A stretch of 64,000 nt of DNA from Tianweitania populi (GCF_014652875.1 NZ_BMZQ01000002.1:868001-932000); one strand, 5' to 3'; counted from the first letter of the stretch, positions 19,170 to 29,271 are shown. The notes: generated by a model from the letters alone, not told the origin. A program made the numbers and translations.

Positions 19170-19616
19170 ATGAAGCGTTCCACCGTTACCGCTCTTCTGG
19201 CTGCTGTTGCCGCCGTTGCTTTCGCCGGCCCCGTGCTTGCAGCCGATCACCAGGTTCAGATGCTGAACAAGGGTGAGAAGGGCGCAATGGTTTTCCAGCC
19301 TGATTACATCGAGGCAGCTCCCGGCGACACTGTGACCTTTATCCCGACCGACAAGGGCCATGACGCGGAATCCATCAAAGGCATGATCCCGGAAGGCGCC
19401 GAGCCGTTCAAGGGCAAGATCAATCAGGAAGTGAAGGTCACGCTCGATAAGGAAGGCCTCTACGGCGTGAAATGCACGCCGCATTACGGCATGGGCATGG
19501 TCGCGCTGATCAAGGTCGGCACCCCCGCCAATGCGGAAGAGGTGAAGGCCGTGAAGCATCCGGGAAAGGCGAAGACCCACTTCGAAGCCCTGCTGACGCA
19601 AGCCGGTGCGCAGTAA
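19170..19616 (+). CDS. pseudoazurin, periplasmic type I copper protein
   Basis: A 148-residue precursor with a Sec signal peptide ending ...VLA-AD and a cupredoxin domain. The copper ligands are H64, C102, H105 and M110, which become H40, C78, H81 and M86 in the mature protein, the canonical pseudoazurin numbering. Pseudoazurin carries electrons from the bc1 complex or donors to nitrite or nitrous oxide reductases, and in some bacteria to oxidases. AAGGAGA lies 6 nt upstream of ATG. No denitrification gene is in the window, so here it may serve the neighbouring cbb3 system or reductases elsewhere. An exact FNR promoter precedes it. Confidence 0.95.
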   Translation: MKRSTVTALLAAVAAVAFAGPVLAADHQVQMLNKGEKGAMVFQPDYIEAAPGDTVTFIPTDKGHDAESIKGMIPEGAEPFKGKINQEVKVTLDKEGLYGVKCTPHYGMGMVALIKVGTPANAEEVKAVKHPGKAKTHFEALLTQAGAQ

Positions 19617-19641
19617 AACAAACACCAACTCCAAACAAAAG

Positions 19642-19666
19642 AGGCCGGAGCGATCCGGCCTTTTTT
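19642..19666. terminator. strong terminator after pseudoazurin, probably bidirectional
   Basis: AGGCCGGA (19642-19649) and TCCGGCCT (19654-19661) enclose a GCGA tetraloop and run into a T tract on the plus strand. The minus strand reads CTCTTTTG after the stem, so it can also end the converging ccoGHIS transcript. Confidence 0.88.
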
Positions 19667-19692
19667 GTTGTCTGCCGATGGATGGGAAGCGC

Positions 19693-20115
19693 CTACTTGA
19701 AGGCGATCACGGCAAAGCAGATCACGAACAGCGCCGAGATCCAGGCAAAGGATACCCAGCGCTCGGCAACTCGGCGGCCTTTTACGAAATCGCCGGCCCG
19801 GCGCAGCTGCGAAGCGCGCACGCGCTGCATGATGTGAGCGAGCGTCAGCACGCAGACCAGCAGGAACTTGGCGGTAAACCAGGCGCTAAGCGCACGGTCG
19901 CCGGTGCCATAGCGGCTCCACAACAGCGTCAATCCGCTGATCCAGGCGAAAGCGACGCCGAAGCTGGTGATGTCGGCCAGCGTGCGGCGCGTCAGGGCCA
20001 TGCCGGTTTCCGCTTCGCGCCCTGCACTCGCGCGCAAGGCGACGTAATGCGACAGCAACAGGCCGGACACCATCGCGATGGTGATGAGATGCGCCATCTT
20101 CAAAAGTTCAAACAC
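19693..20115 (-). CDS. CopD/DUF-type four-helix membrane protein, last gene of the ccoGHIS unit
   Basis: A 140-residue integral membrane protein with four hydrophobic helices and conserved-looking histidines, in the first helix (MAHLITIAMVSGLLLSHYVAL) and the third (LLVCVLTLAHIMQRV). The layout resembles CopD/HemJ-like small haem or copper membrane proteins, but I cannot assign a family with certainty. Its start overlaps the ccoS stop by 8 nt, so it is translated from the oxidase-assembly transcript. This suggests a role in copper or haem handling for cbb3 oxidase. It is not one of the standard ccoGHIS genes. Confidence 0.7.
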   Translation of the reverse strand: MFELLKMAHLITIAMVSGLLLSHYVALRASAGREAETGMALTRRTLADITSFGVAFAWISGLTLLWSRYGTGDRALSAWFTAKFLLVCVLTLAHIMQRVRASQLRRAGDFVKGRRVAERWVSFAWISALFVICFAVIAFK

Positions 20116-20311
20116 GGCGCGTTTCCTCCTTCGTGCCGGATGGGTTGGTGTCTGGTTGCTGACCGGCCGGTGGTTCGTCGTCGATCAGGATGCGGGCTGC
20201 GGCGCCGTCGAGATCGTCATACTGGCCGTTGCGCAGCGACCAGAGAAAGACGACCAGCGCGAGCAGACCGAAGCCGAGTGCGATCGGGATCAGGCCAAGC
20301 AGTGCGCTCAT
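20108..20311 (-). CDS. ccoS: cbb3 oxidase assembly protein CcoS/FixS
   Basis: A 67-residue protein with one N-terminal membrane helix, followed by the typical CcoS motif FLWSLRNGQYDDLDGAAARIL and a disordered tail. CcoS is needed to incorporate cofactors into cbb3 oxidase in rhizobia and Rhodobacter. Its start overlaps the ccoI stop by 4 nt, and its end overlaps the next membrane gene by 8 nt. Confidence 0.93.
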   Translation of the reverse strand: MSALLGLIPIALGFGLLALVVFLWSLRNGQYDDLDGAAARILIDDEPPAGQQPDTNPSGTKEETRRV

Positions 20312-22536
20312 GAAGCGATCCCGGTGGCCGGCTTTGCGGCGTTGCGCATGCCGACCTTGCGCAGGGACAGGCCGAGCGTCAGCGCGTTGGCGATCACCAG
20401 GATCGACGAGGCCGACATGGAAACGGCGGCGATCAACGGCGTGGCAAAGCCCAGAACGGCGATCGGCACGGCAATGACGTTGTAGCCGATCGCCAGGCTG
20501 AAATTGCTGAAGATTTTTCGGCGCGCCTTGCGGGCAGTGACCACGCTTTGCAGCACAGGTGCGAGGTTTTCACCGGTGAAAACGATACCGGCCGCGGCCT
20601 GTGCAATGTCGGCGCCTGAAGCCGGCGAGATCGAAACATGGGCTGCAGCAAGCGCCGGCGCATCGTTGAGGCCGTCACCCACCATCAGAACTTTGCGGCC
20701 TTCGCGGGCGAGTGCCTGCAAGGCTTCGACCTTGCCGCCGGGCAAGCAGCCGGCGAGACTTTGCGTGATGCCTGCCTGCGAGGCGACACGATCCACAGCG
20801 CCCTGCGCGTCGCCGGAGATCAGGCGGACATCAAGGCCAAGCGCCTGCAACTCTGCGATCGTCTGCTTGGCATCCGTGCGCAGCTCGTCGCTGAACAGGA
20901 AGGGCTGCGGCGTTTCATCGCCGATTCGCAGCCAGACTTCTGACAGGCCGGACTGGGTATTGCTCGGTGCATCGACCCAGTTGGCGCGGCCGAGGCGGAC
21001 GGGCACGCCGTTCCAGCTGGCTTCCACGCCGAAGCCGGGACGCTCGGCAAGACCGGTCACCGGGGCGGGGCGGATGCCTTGGGCATCTGCTGCTTCGGCA
21101 AGCGCGCGCGATAGGGGATGACGGCTGCCTCCAGCCAGTGCGGTGGCGACCGACCAAGCGTCGCCCGCTTCCGGGCCCTCGGCGAGGAGCGGGGTGCCGC
21201 GGGTGAGCGTGCCGGTCTTGTCGAACACGACCGTGTCGATTTCGGACAGCTTTTCCAGCGCCGCGCCATCCTTGAGGATGATGCCGGCGGACAGGAGCCG
21301 ACCGGCGGCGACGACCTGCACGGCGGGCACGGCGAGGCCGAGCGCGCACGGGCAGGTGATGATGAGAACGGCGACCGCCGCGGTGACGGCCGGATGCACG
21401 CCATAGCCCAGCATCAGCCAGCCGATCAGCGTCAGGAAGGCGGCCGAATGGACAGCGGGGGCGTAAAGGCGCGAGGCCCGGTCAGCGAGGCGCACGAAGC
21501 GGCCATCGGGCCGTTCGACCTTTTCCATCAGCCGGATGATGCCGGCGAGAACGGTTTCATTGGCGGGTGCGGTGGCGCGCATTTCCAGCGGGCCGGTCAG
21601 GTTGTTGGCGCCGGCATGGATCAACGTGCCTTCGCTGACGGCTTCCGGCACGGACTCGCCAGTGAGGAGAGCGCGGTCGAGATCGCTGGCGCCCGATGTG
21701 ACGACGCCGTCGACCGGTACGCGTTCGCCTGGCAGAACACGCAACACGTCGCCGATGCGAACGGAGCTGATCGGGATGTCGCGGGCGCGGCCATCCTCAA
21801 GCACGAGGCTCGCGACGGTTGGCGCAAGCGTCAGCAGGCGGGCCGCGGCGCCACGCGCGACATCACGCATGCGATTGTCGAGCACGCGACCGACAAGGAG
21901 GAAGAACAGCAGCGCGACCGAGCCGTCGAACCAGGCGTGCTCGCCGCTGGTGATGGTCTCATAAAGCGACAGCGCGGTTGCGCCGGTGACGCCGATGGCG
22001 ATCGGCACGTCCATATTGGTGCGACCGTGACGCAGCGCATTCCAGGCTGATCGGAAGAAGGGCCGGCCGGAATAGATCACGGTCGGGATCGCGATCATCG
22101 CCGAGAGCCAGTAAAACAGGTCGCGTGTGCTGCCATCGGCGCCCGACCAGACCGACACCGACAACAGCATCACGTTCATGGACGCAAAGCCGGCCACTGC
22201 CATGCAGCGGATCAGTTCGCTCGCTTCGCTGTTGTTTTCGGTCGAGACGCCGGGATCGAAGGGGCGTGCGGAGCGGCCGGCCTTGTGCAGCGCTTCGAGC
22301 ACGGCTTCCGGCGATCCGCCGGCGTCCAGATCCACCGCCAGCCGCTTGGTTGTCAGGTTGGCGCGGGCGTGGGCGACGCCCGGCACGGCATTGGCGGTGC
22401 GCTCGACCTTGGCGAGACAGCCGGCGCAATGCATGTCGTCAACCAGCAGGTCGAGGCTGCGCGTGCCGTCCTTGGCCGTGCGGATAAAGGACGGGTCGAT
22501 CAGGCGGGAAGGGGAAGACAGGGTGGTGGCGCTCAC
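20308..22536 (-). CDS. ccoI: copper-translocating P1B-type ATPase CcoI/FixI
   Basis: A 742-residue P-type ATPase. It has an N-terminal heavy-metal domain with C37/C40 (MHCAGC), the TGES actuator loop, the membrane CPC motif (TCPCALGLA), the phosphorylation site DKTGTLT, and the hinge GDGLNDAPAL. CcoI exports copper needed to build the CuB site of cbb3 oxidase. It sits in the canonical ccoGHIS order, 14 nt after ccoH, with a 4-nt overlap into ccoS. Confidence 0.95.
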   Translation of the reverse strand: MSATTLSSPSRLIDPSFIRTAKDGTRSLDLLVDDMHCAGCLAKVERTANAVPGVAHARANLTTKRLAVDLDAGGSPEAVLEALHKAGRSARPFDPGVSTENNSEASELIRCMAVAGFASMNVMLLSVSVWSGADGSTRDLFYWLSAMIAIPTVIYSGRPFFRSAWNALRHGRTNMDVPIAIGVTGATALSLYETITSGEHAWFDGSVALLFFLLVGRVLDNRMRDVARGAAARLLTLAPTVASLVLEDGRARDIPISSVRIGDVLRVLPGERVPVDGVVTSGASDLDRALLTGESVPEAVSEGTLIHAGANNLTGPLEMRATAPANETVLAGIIRLMEKVERPDGRFVRLADRASRLYAPAVHSAAFLTLIGWLMLGYGVHPAVTAAVAVLIITCPCALGLAVPAVQVVAAGRLLSAGIILKDGAALEKLSEIDTVVFDKTGTLTRGTPLLAEGPEAGDAWSVATALAGGSRHPLSRALAEAADAQGIRPAPVTGLAERPGFGVEASWNGVPVRLGRANWVDAPSNTQSGLSEVWLRIGDETPQPFLFSDELRTDAKQTIAELQALGLDVRLISGDAQGAVDRVASQAGITQSLAGCLPGGKVEALQALAREGRKVLMVGDGLNDAPALAAAHVSISPASGADIAQAAAGIVFTGENLAPVLQSVVTARKARRKIFSNFSLAIGYNVIAVPIAVLGFATPLIAAVSMSASSILVIANALTLGLSLRKVGMRNAAKPATGIAS

Positions 22537-22550
22537 GGTCTATCTGCCTT

Positions 22551-23030
22551 TCACTCGATGGTGATGGACTTGGTTTGGCGCCACAACAGCTCCTCGCCCT
22601 GGCGCGCGACGATTTCCACCAGCCAGCGGCCGCGTTCGAGCGCCTGGTCGGCGCGGTAACCGCCGGGTATCGGCTCCAGCTTCAGCTCGCGATCCGTGGA
22701 TGCATTGGACGGTCGGCCGGCCAAAACCGAAACATCCAGGCCGTTGATCGGCGAGCCGGTCCGATCGTTCAGCGTCAATAGCGGACGGCCTTCATCCACG
22801 GTCAGCTTGCCCTTCCAGCCGCGCTCGTCCTGCGCGGCCGCGTCCTTCAGGAGAACGTTGTAGTTCTGGCTGGCGACATAGGAATTATGCGCGTTAAGGC
22901 CGGGAAATGTGCTGACCGCCCAATAGGCCATCGCGATGTTGACCGCGATGATGGTGCCGAAGAACAGGAACACCACGCCCAGCATATGCCAGCCGGTGAA
23001 AGGATGTCCTTCGCGAGGGATGATGCTCAT
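22551..23030 (-). CDS. ccoH: cbb3 oxidase assembly protein CcoH/FixH
   Basis: A 159-residue protein with one N-terminal membrane helix (residues about 14-38) followed by a periplasmic beta-rich FixH domain (GWKGKLTVDEGRPLLTLND). FixH/CcoH associates with maturing cbb3 oxidase. The opening PREGHPFTGWHMLGVV is typical. The ATG overlaps the ccoG stop by 4 nt, giving tight coupling. Confidence 0.93.
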   Translation of the reverse strand: MSIIPREGHPFTGWHMLGVVFLFFGTIIAVNIAMAYWAVSTFPGLNAHNSYVASQNYNVLLKDAAAQDERGWKGKLTVDEGRPLLTLNDRTGSPINGLDVSVLAGRPSNASTDRELKLEPIPGGYRADQALERGRWLVEIVARQGEELLWRQTKSITIE

Positions 23031-24562
23031 CGTTTGGCTCCCGCCTCGAATTGTGCCTTGGATGCAACCGTCTCGCCGCTTTCCGGGTCGGTCAGCACGA
23101 AGGTGAAGTCATCCGGCGTCGCACCGCGTGGCCGGCTGACGAAGACGCGCAGGTCGCGCACCGCATCCGGCGGAACGATCACGGAGAGCGAACGGGCCCG
23201 CGTTTCGTTTTCGGCCGTCCACATCACCGCATCTTCCAGACCTTCGAGGTGCAGTTCGAGCGGACGCTCTTCCAGCGTCTTGCTGGCGAGCTTGAGCGTG
23301 AAGCCGTTGCGCACCGAACCGTCCGACAGCGTGGTGTAGAGCGGCGCACGATCATGCAGCACGGTGACATCCAGATGGCCGCGCGTAAACAGCACGAACA
23401 GCATGCCGAGCCCGATCGCGGCCCACAGTGCGAAGTAGAGAATGGTGCGCGGGGTGGCCATGCGGGCGAGCGACACGCGCTTCTGCTCCGCCTTGGCGGC
23501 CTCGCGTCCTTGCGCCTTGGTGGTCTGGGTGTGATGCTCGAAGTCGACCAGCGTGGAATAGGAGATCAGGCCCTGCGGCCGGCCGACCTTGTCCATCACC
23601 GTGTCGCAGGCGTCGATGCACAGCGCGCAGGTGATGCATTCGAGCTGTTGCCCGTCGCGAATGTCGATGCCCATCGGGCAAGCGGCCACGCAGGCATTGC
23701 AATCGACGCAATCGCCGACATCGAGCCCTTGCGCCACAGCCTTCTTGGAATGGCGGGAACGGGGTTCGCCGCGCCAGTCATTATAGGTGACGATCAGCGA
23801 ATTCTCATCGAGCATCGTGCCCTGGATGCGCGGCCAAGGGCACATATAGGTGCAGACCTGTTCGCGCATGAAACCGGCCAGCCAGAAGGTGGTGGCGGCG
23901 AGCGTCAGAATGGTGAAATAGGCGGTGGGAGCTGCTTGAAGCGTGACGATCTCGCGCGCCAAGGTTGGCGCATCGGCAAAATAGAACACCCAGGCGCCGC
24001 CGGTTGCCACCGAAATCAGGATCCACGAGGCCCAGACGGTGAGGCGCTTGCGCCATTTAGACAAGGTCCAAGGCGCGGCATCGAGCTTCATGCGGGCATT
24101 GCGGTCGCCTTCCACCCAGCGTTCCACCTGGATGAATAAATCGGTCCATACCGTTTGCGGGCAGGCATAGCCGCACCATGCGCGGCCGGCGACGGAAGTG
24201 ACGAGGAACAGGCCGAGACCCGCCATGATCAGCAGGCCGGCGACGTAATAGAATTCCTGCGGCCAGATCTCGATCGTGAAGAAGTAGAAGCGGCGATGGG
24301 CGAGATCGAGCAAAACCGCCTGATCCGGCGCGTTCGGGCCACGATCCCAGCGGATCCAGGGCGTCAGCCAGTAGATGCCGAGCAGAACCGCAACAAGAAT
24401 CCACTTCAAGCGCCGGTAGAAACCCTGGACGCGGGATGGGAAGATCTTGCGCCGTGCTTCGTAATCGGCGCGGAACTCGTGATTGTTGACGGGGGTCGCG
24501 TTCTCCACGGGCACTGCGGTGCCGCGCGGGTCGCTGTGAATGGTGTCGAGCAAGGTAGCCAT
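23027..24562 (-). CDS. ccoG: cupric reductase/cbb3 assembly ferredoxin-like CcoG/FixG
   Basis: A 511-residue membrane protein. It has an N-terminal helix pair, the membrane motif RAWCGYACPQTVWTD, a second CTYMCPWPRIQ motif, and two 4Fe-4S clusters (CVDCNACVAACPMGID and CITCALCIDACD), then a C-terminal Ig-like periplasmic domain. CcoG is known to reduce Cu(II) to Cu(I) for oxidase assembly. No good Shine-Dalgarno sequence precedes ATG 24562. The FNR box geometry predicts transcription to begin at that same base, so the message may be leaderless. Confidence 0.94.
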   Translation of the reverse strand: MATLLDTIHSDPRGTAVPVENATPVNNHEFRADYEARRKIFPSRVQGFYRRLKWILVAVLLGIYWLTPWIRWDRGPNAPDQAVLLDLAHRRFYFFTIEIWPQEFYYVAGLLIMAGLGLFLVTSVAGRAWCGYACPQTVWTDLFIQVERWVEGDRNARMKLDAAPWTLSKWRKRLTVWASWILISVATGGAWVFYFADAPTLAREIVTLQAAPTAYFTILTLAATTFWLAGFMREQVCTYMCPWPRIQGTMLDENSLIVTYNDWRGEPRSRHSKKAVAQGLDVGDCVDCNACVAACPMGIDIRDGQQLECITCALCIDACDTVMDKVGRPQGLISYSTLVDFEHHTQTTKAQGREAAKAEQKRVSLARMATPRTILYFALWAAIGLGMLFVLFTRGHLDVTVLHDRAPLYTTLSDGSVRNGFTLKLASKTLEERPLELHLEGLEDAVMWTAENETRARSLSVIVPPDAVRDLRVFVSRPRGATPDDFTFVLTDPESGETVASKAQFEAGAKR

Positions 24563-24596
24563 GGTGGCGTTCTACGCCTCGACAGAGAAGCCAACC

Positions 24597-24610
24597 TTGA
24601 TCTGGATCAA
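24597..24610 (-). promoter_or_regulatory. FNR box of the ccoGHIS operon
   Basis: Read toward ccoG this is TTGAT-CCAG-ATCAA, an exact match. Its centre is 41.5 nt from position 24562, and TAGAAC occupies -12 to -7 (24574-24569), as in the pseudoazurin promoter. The implied transcription start coincides with the A of the ccoG start codon. Confidence 0.88.
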
Positions 24611-24628
24611 GGTGACACCAGGGATGAG

Positions 24629-24665
24629 CATGCCGGAAAGTGACGAAACGTCGCTTCCCGGCATG
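24629..24665 (-). repeat. long hairpin between ccoP and ccoG
   Basis: CATGCCGG (24629-24636) pairs with CCGGCATG (24658-24665), and the stem continues almost to a 3-nt loop with one mismatch and one G-T pair. It begins 9 nt after the ccoP stop, but no T run follows. It may be a 3'-end stabiliser or a partial terminator separating ccoNOQP from ccoGHIS. Confidence 0.6.
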
Positions 24666-24673
24666 ACGGTTCT

Positions 24674-25615
24674 TCACTGCGTCGCGGCGTCTTCTTCCGT
24701 TGAAGCCTCGCCGCCGCCGAGCTCGTGAACATACACGGTCAGCTGCTTGATGGTTGCTGGATCGAGGCGCTGGCCCCAGGCCGGCATCGCACCATGGCGC
24801 GGCGAATTGATCTGGCGCTCGATGTCGGTCAGAGCCGAACTGTAAAGCCAGACGGCGTCGTTGAGCTTGGGCGCACCCATTTCGCGGCTGCCTTCGCCGC
24901 CCTCGCCGTGGCAGGACGCACAGTTCTGCACGTAGAGCTCGGCGCCTTCCGCGTCTTCCTCGCCGGACTTGCTGAGTGCTAGAACATGGCGGGCGACGGC
25001 CTGGATCTGCGGACGCTCGAGGATGCCATCGCGACCGAAGGCGGGCATTTCCGAGTAACGCGTTTCCTCGTCACCGGCAAAGCGCACGCCATGCGTGATG
25101 GTGGTCTGGATGTCGGCCAGCGTGCCGCCCCAAATCCAGTCGTCGTCCTGCAGGTTGGCAAAACCGGGACTGCCCGAAGCATCCGCGCCATGGCATTGCA
25201 CGCAGTTCACCTTGAAAGCCGAGAAGCCGCCGCGAAACGCGGTTTCGCGCAACTCGTCATTCTTGACGATCTCCTCCACCGGCAGATCGCGGATCTGGGC
25301 GTAGAGCGCTGCACGTTCGGTTTCGGCCGCCGACAGATCCTGCGCCACTTCCGAGCGCGAGTGCCAGCCGAGCAGGCCGGTGGTTCCGTCGCGTAGAAGC
25401 GGGATCGACGGATACAGGATCATGTAGGCCAGCGCGAAAACATGCGTGGCGTAGAACACCCACAGCCACCAGCGCGGCATCGGCGTGTTCAGTTCCTTGA
25501 TGCCGTCCCATTCGTGGCCGGTTGTCGGGGTGCCCGTCGGCTGGTCGACCTCGCCCCGGTAGGGCTCGGATCCGGGGACGCGGGGGAAACCCTTGTCTGC
25601 ACCGATGTCAGTCAT
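24674..25615 (-). CDS. ccoP: cbb3 cytochrome oxidase subunit III, dihaem cytochrome c
   Basis: A 313-residue subunit with a membrane anchor near residues 49-70 and two haem c sites, CVQCH (138-142) and CASCH (232-236). Met ligands are expected in SEMPAFG and GAMPAWG. CcoP passes electrons to CcoO or the catalytic core. The start is ATG 25615 (MTDIGADKG) rather than the upstream GTG, since GAGG lies just before it and the family begins this way. It overlaps ccoQ by 8 nt. Confidence 0.95.
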   Translation of the reverse strand: MTDIGADKGFPRVPGSEPYRGEVDQPTGTPTTGHEWDGIKELNTPMPRWWLWVFYATHVFALAYMILYPSIPLLRDGTTGLLGWHSRSEVAQDLSAAETERAALYAQIRDLPVEEIVKNDELRETAFRGGFSAFKVNCVQCHGADASGSPGFANLQDDDWIWGGTLADIQTTITHGVRFAGDEETRYSEMPAFGRDGILERPQIQAVARHVLALSKSGEEDAEGAELYVQNCASCHGEGGEGSREMGAPKLNDAVWLYSSALTDIERQINSPRHGAMPAWGQRLDPATIKQLTVYVHELGGGEASTEEDAATQ

Positions 25616-25793
25616 CTTTGCGGCCCTCACGGTCGTACTTGAAGGGAATGTCGGCCTGATTTTGATAGTTGCGGCGCGATCCCGGGCGGAAAATCCAGAG
25701 CAGGATAGCTGCGAAAACCAGGGTCAGCGCAGCCAGCGCCCAGCTGTCGGCAAAATGCCGAAGCGCTTCATAGAGGTTGGGTGTGTCGCCCAT
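25608..25793 (-). CDS. ccoQ: cbb3 oxidase small subunit CcoQ/FixQ
   Basis: A 61-residue single-helix subunit with the helix in the middle (WALAALTLVFAAILLWIF), followed by RPGSRRNYQNQADIPF, a characteristic CcoQ tail. CcoQ stabilises the interaction of CcoP with the CcoNO core. It starts 4 nt after ccoO and overlaps ccoP by 8 nt. Confidence 0.93.
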   Translation of the reverse strand: MGDTPNLYEALRHFADSWALAALTLVFAAILLWIFRPGSRRNYQNQADIPFKYDREGRKDD

Positions 25794-25797
25794 CGCG

Positions 25798-26553
25798 TTA
25801 CCTCAGATTTTCGTGGCTCAGGGGCTCGTACTGGGTGAAGTCCACCATCGTGCCGAGCGACTGAAGATAGGCCACGAGCGCATCCATCTCGGTCAACCGC
25901 TGCGGATTGCCGTCGAAGTCACGCGCCTGCATCTTGGGGTAGCGTTCGGCCAGCGCCGTGGTGTCGGCATCGGAAGAACCCTGGGCGATCAGGTCGGCCT
26001 TGGCCTCCGCAATCATCTCATCCGTATAAGGAACGCCGACGATGCGGTTGGTACGCAGATGGTCGGCGATGTCGTCCGTACGCAGATCGGTATCGGCGAG
26101 ATGGCTGTAGCGCGGCATGATCGATTCGCGCACCACCGAGCGCGGATCGTTCAGGTGGCGCACGTGCCATTCATCCGAATAGCGGTTGCCGACGCGGGCG
26201 AGGTCGGGGCCCGTGCGCTTCGAGCCCCATTGGAACGGATGGTCGTACATCGATTCCGCGGCAAGGCTGTAATGGCCGTAACGCTCGACCTCGTCGCGCA
26301 TAGGACGGATCTGCTGCGAATGGCAGGTGTAGCAGCCTTCGCGGACATAAACGTTGCGGCCCGCCAGTTCGAGCGGCGAATAAGGCCGCACGCCCTGAAC
26401 CTTCTCGATCGTGTTGTCGACGTAGAACAGGGGCACGATCTCGATGATGCCACCGATGGTGACGATCAGGAACGAGAAGATCAGGAGGATCGAGACGTTG
26501 CGCTCCACCTTGTGGTGGTGGCGGAACAGGAATTTGGAAATCGGATCTAGCAT
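25798..26553 (-). CDS. ccoO: cbb3 cytochrome oxidase subunit II, monohaem cytochrome c
   Basis: A 251-residue membrane-anchored cytochrome c with an N-terminal helix (residues about 20-42) and one haem c site, CYTCH at 74-78, within the conserved block [21 protein letters not shown]. The distal Met is probably in [10 protein letters not shown]. It carries electrons from CcoP to the CcoN haems. It lies 21 nt after ccoN in the standard order. Confidence 0.96.
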   Translation of the reverse strand: MLDPISKFLFRHHHKVERNVSILLIFSFLIVTIGGIIEIVPLFYVDNTIEKVQGVRPYSPLELAGRNVYVREGCYTCHSQQIRPMRDEVERYGHYSLAAESMYDHPFQWGSKRTGPDLARVGNRYSDEWHVRHLNDPRSVVRESIMPRYSHLADTDLRTDDIADHLRTNRIVGVPYTDEMIAEAKADLIAQGSSDADTTALAERYPKMQARDFDGNPQRLTEMDALVAYLQSLGTMVDFTQYEPLSHENLR

Positions 26554-26574
26554 GATTTTATCCTGAACGGCCGG

Positions 26575-28194
<1,620 letters not shown>

Positions 28195-28250
28195 GTGAGG
28201 CTCTCCGATAAGTATTCAGGCTGGCTTAGCAACCTGCTTGAGACATTGCT

Positions 28251-28264
28251 TTGATCTGGATCAA
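28251..28264 (-). promoter_or_regulatory. FNR box of the ccoNOQP operon
   Basis: In the direction of ccoN this reads TTGAT-CCAG-ATCAA, an exact site. At -41.5 it predicts a start near 28216 and a 22-nt leader; the -10 region (TAAGCC) is weak, so activation should be strictly FNR-dependent. It lies just downstream of the second FNR gene. Confidence 0.87.
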
Positions 28265-28291
28265 GACTTGGTTGCCTCGCTGCATCCGGGG

Positions 28292-29056
28292 TCAGCACCC
28301 GGCTGCGACACGAAGACGCGTCCTGTCCTTGACAGACACGCGGCGTGCATCCGTGAATTCGATCAGGCCGTCCTTGCGAAGTGCCGCGAATTGCCGGCTG
28401 ACGGTTTCAAAGGTCAACCCAAGGAAATCGCCGATCTCGGCGCGCGTCAGCGGCAGGTCCACCACGCCGGGCTCGCTGATTGCCAAACCGCAATCGCAGC
28501 GCTTGCCAAGTTCAGCGGAACGGAAGCGGCCAGCCATGTCGAGTAGGAAGGTCGCGATGCGCTCGCGCGCTGTCTTGCGGCCGAGCGTCAAGAGCAGGGC
28601 TTCCGCTTCGCTGAGGTCCTCAAGTGCCCGCAAATGCAACCGGTGTTCCAGCACGCGGTTTTGCAGCACGATCGATTCCAGGGCCGGACGCGGCACGCAG
28701 TAGATTTCGGCTTCCGTGACCGCGCGCACCGACACCTCGCCGGGCGGCGCGAAAGGCGAGCCAAGCAGGTCGGGTGCTGCTTTCAGCGACACGATCTGCT
28801 GGCGCCCATCGGTCAGGAGCCGCGAGATCTTCACCACGCCGCGCAACAAGGCCACGCAGCTTTCGTGGAGGTTGAGCGCCGACATCAGTTCCGTTCCGGG
28901 ACTGACATGCCGGCGGGTGGACACTGCCGCGATCTGGCGGGATTCTTCCGCCGTCAGCAAACCGCCAACACCGCATCGCCATTCGACGCAGGTTGGGCAG
29001 AGTGGCGACGAGGATCCCCCAGCGCCTGCGGTACTGTCCGGGTCAGGCTGTTTCAC
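28292..29056 (-). CDS. second CRP/FNR-family regulator with altered cysteine spacing
   Basis: A 254-residue paralogue of the FNR protein at 11350. Cysteines are C20, C23 and C28 (C-x2-C-x4-C), plus C120 in EIYCVPR, one position closer to the V-P pair than the fourth ligand of the other paralogue. Extra cysteines are C67 and a CDC motif in the linker before the DNA-binding domain. The recognition helix (FLGLTFETVSRQFAAL) retains E-x-x-S-R, so it should also read TTGAT boxes. GTG 29056 overlaps the stop of the upstream membrane-protein gene (GTGA). Whether it binds an iron-sulfur cluster normally is open. Confidence 0.88.
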   Translation of the reverse strand: MKQPDPDSTAGAGGSSSPLCPTCVEWRCGVGGLLTAEESRQIAAVSTRRHVSPGTELMSALNLHESCVALLRGVVKISRLLTDGRQQIVSLKAAPDLLGSPFAPPGEVSVRAVTEAEIYCVPRPALESIVLQNRVLEHRLHLRALEDLSEAEALLLTLGRKTARERIATFLLDMAGRFRSAELGKRCDCGLAISEPGVVDLPLTRAEIGDFLGLTFETVSRQFAALRKDGLIEFTDARRVSVKDRTRLRVAAGC

Positions 29057-29271
29057 CGTCCGTTCTTTCCATATCTCGAGCGCAGCTTCGGCGCGATGGC
29101 CTTGGCGATCGGCCAGGCCAGAACAAGGCTGAGCACAACCACGATCGGCAGAAGGTAAGGCCATTGTTCCTGCAACGAGGGAATGGACAGGATCGTGATC
29201 GCACCCGTTCCAAAAACCACCGCGTTGGCGAGGCCGTAGATGATCAAGGCGATGCGCGTTTCAGTCGTCAT
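29053..29271 (-). CDS. small two-helix membrane protein coupled to the FNR paralogue
   Basis: A 72-residue protein with two predicted membrane helices (residues about 7-28 and 36-56) joined by a short SLQEQWPY loop and ending in a basic tail (KLRSRYGKNGR). I do not recognise a family. ATG 29271 has a G-rich element about 7 nt upstream. Its stop overlaps the GTG start of the regulator by 4 nt, and an exact FNR box lies upstream with predicted -10 TAGGTT, so the pair is expected to be induced at low oxygen. A partner role for the regulator or oxidase is only inference. Confidence 0.75.
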   Translation of the reverse strand: MTTETRIALIIYGLANAVVFGTGAITILSIPSLQEQWPYLLPIVVVLSLVLAWPIAKAIAPKLRSRYGKNGR

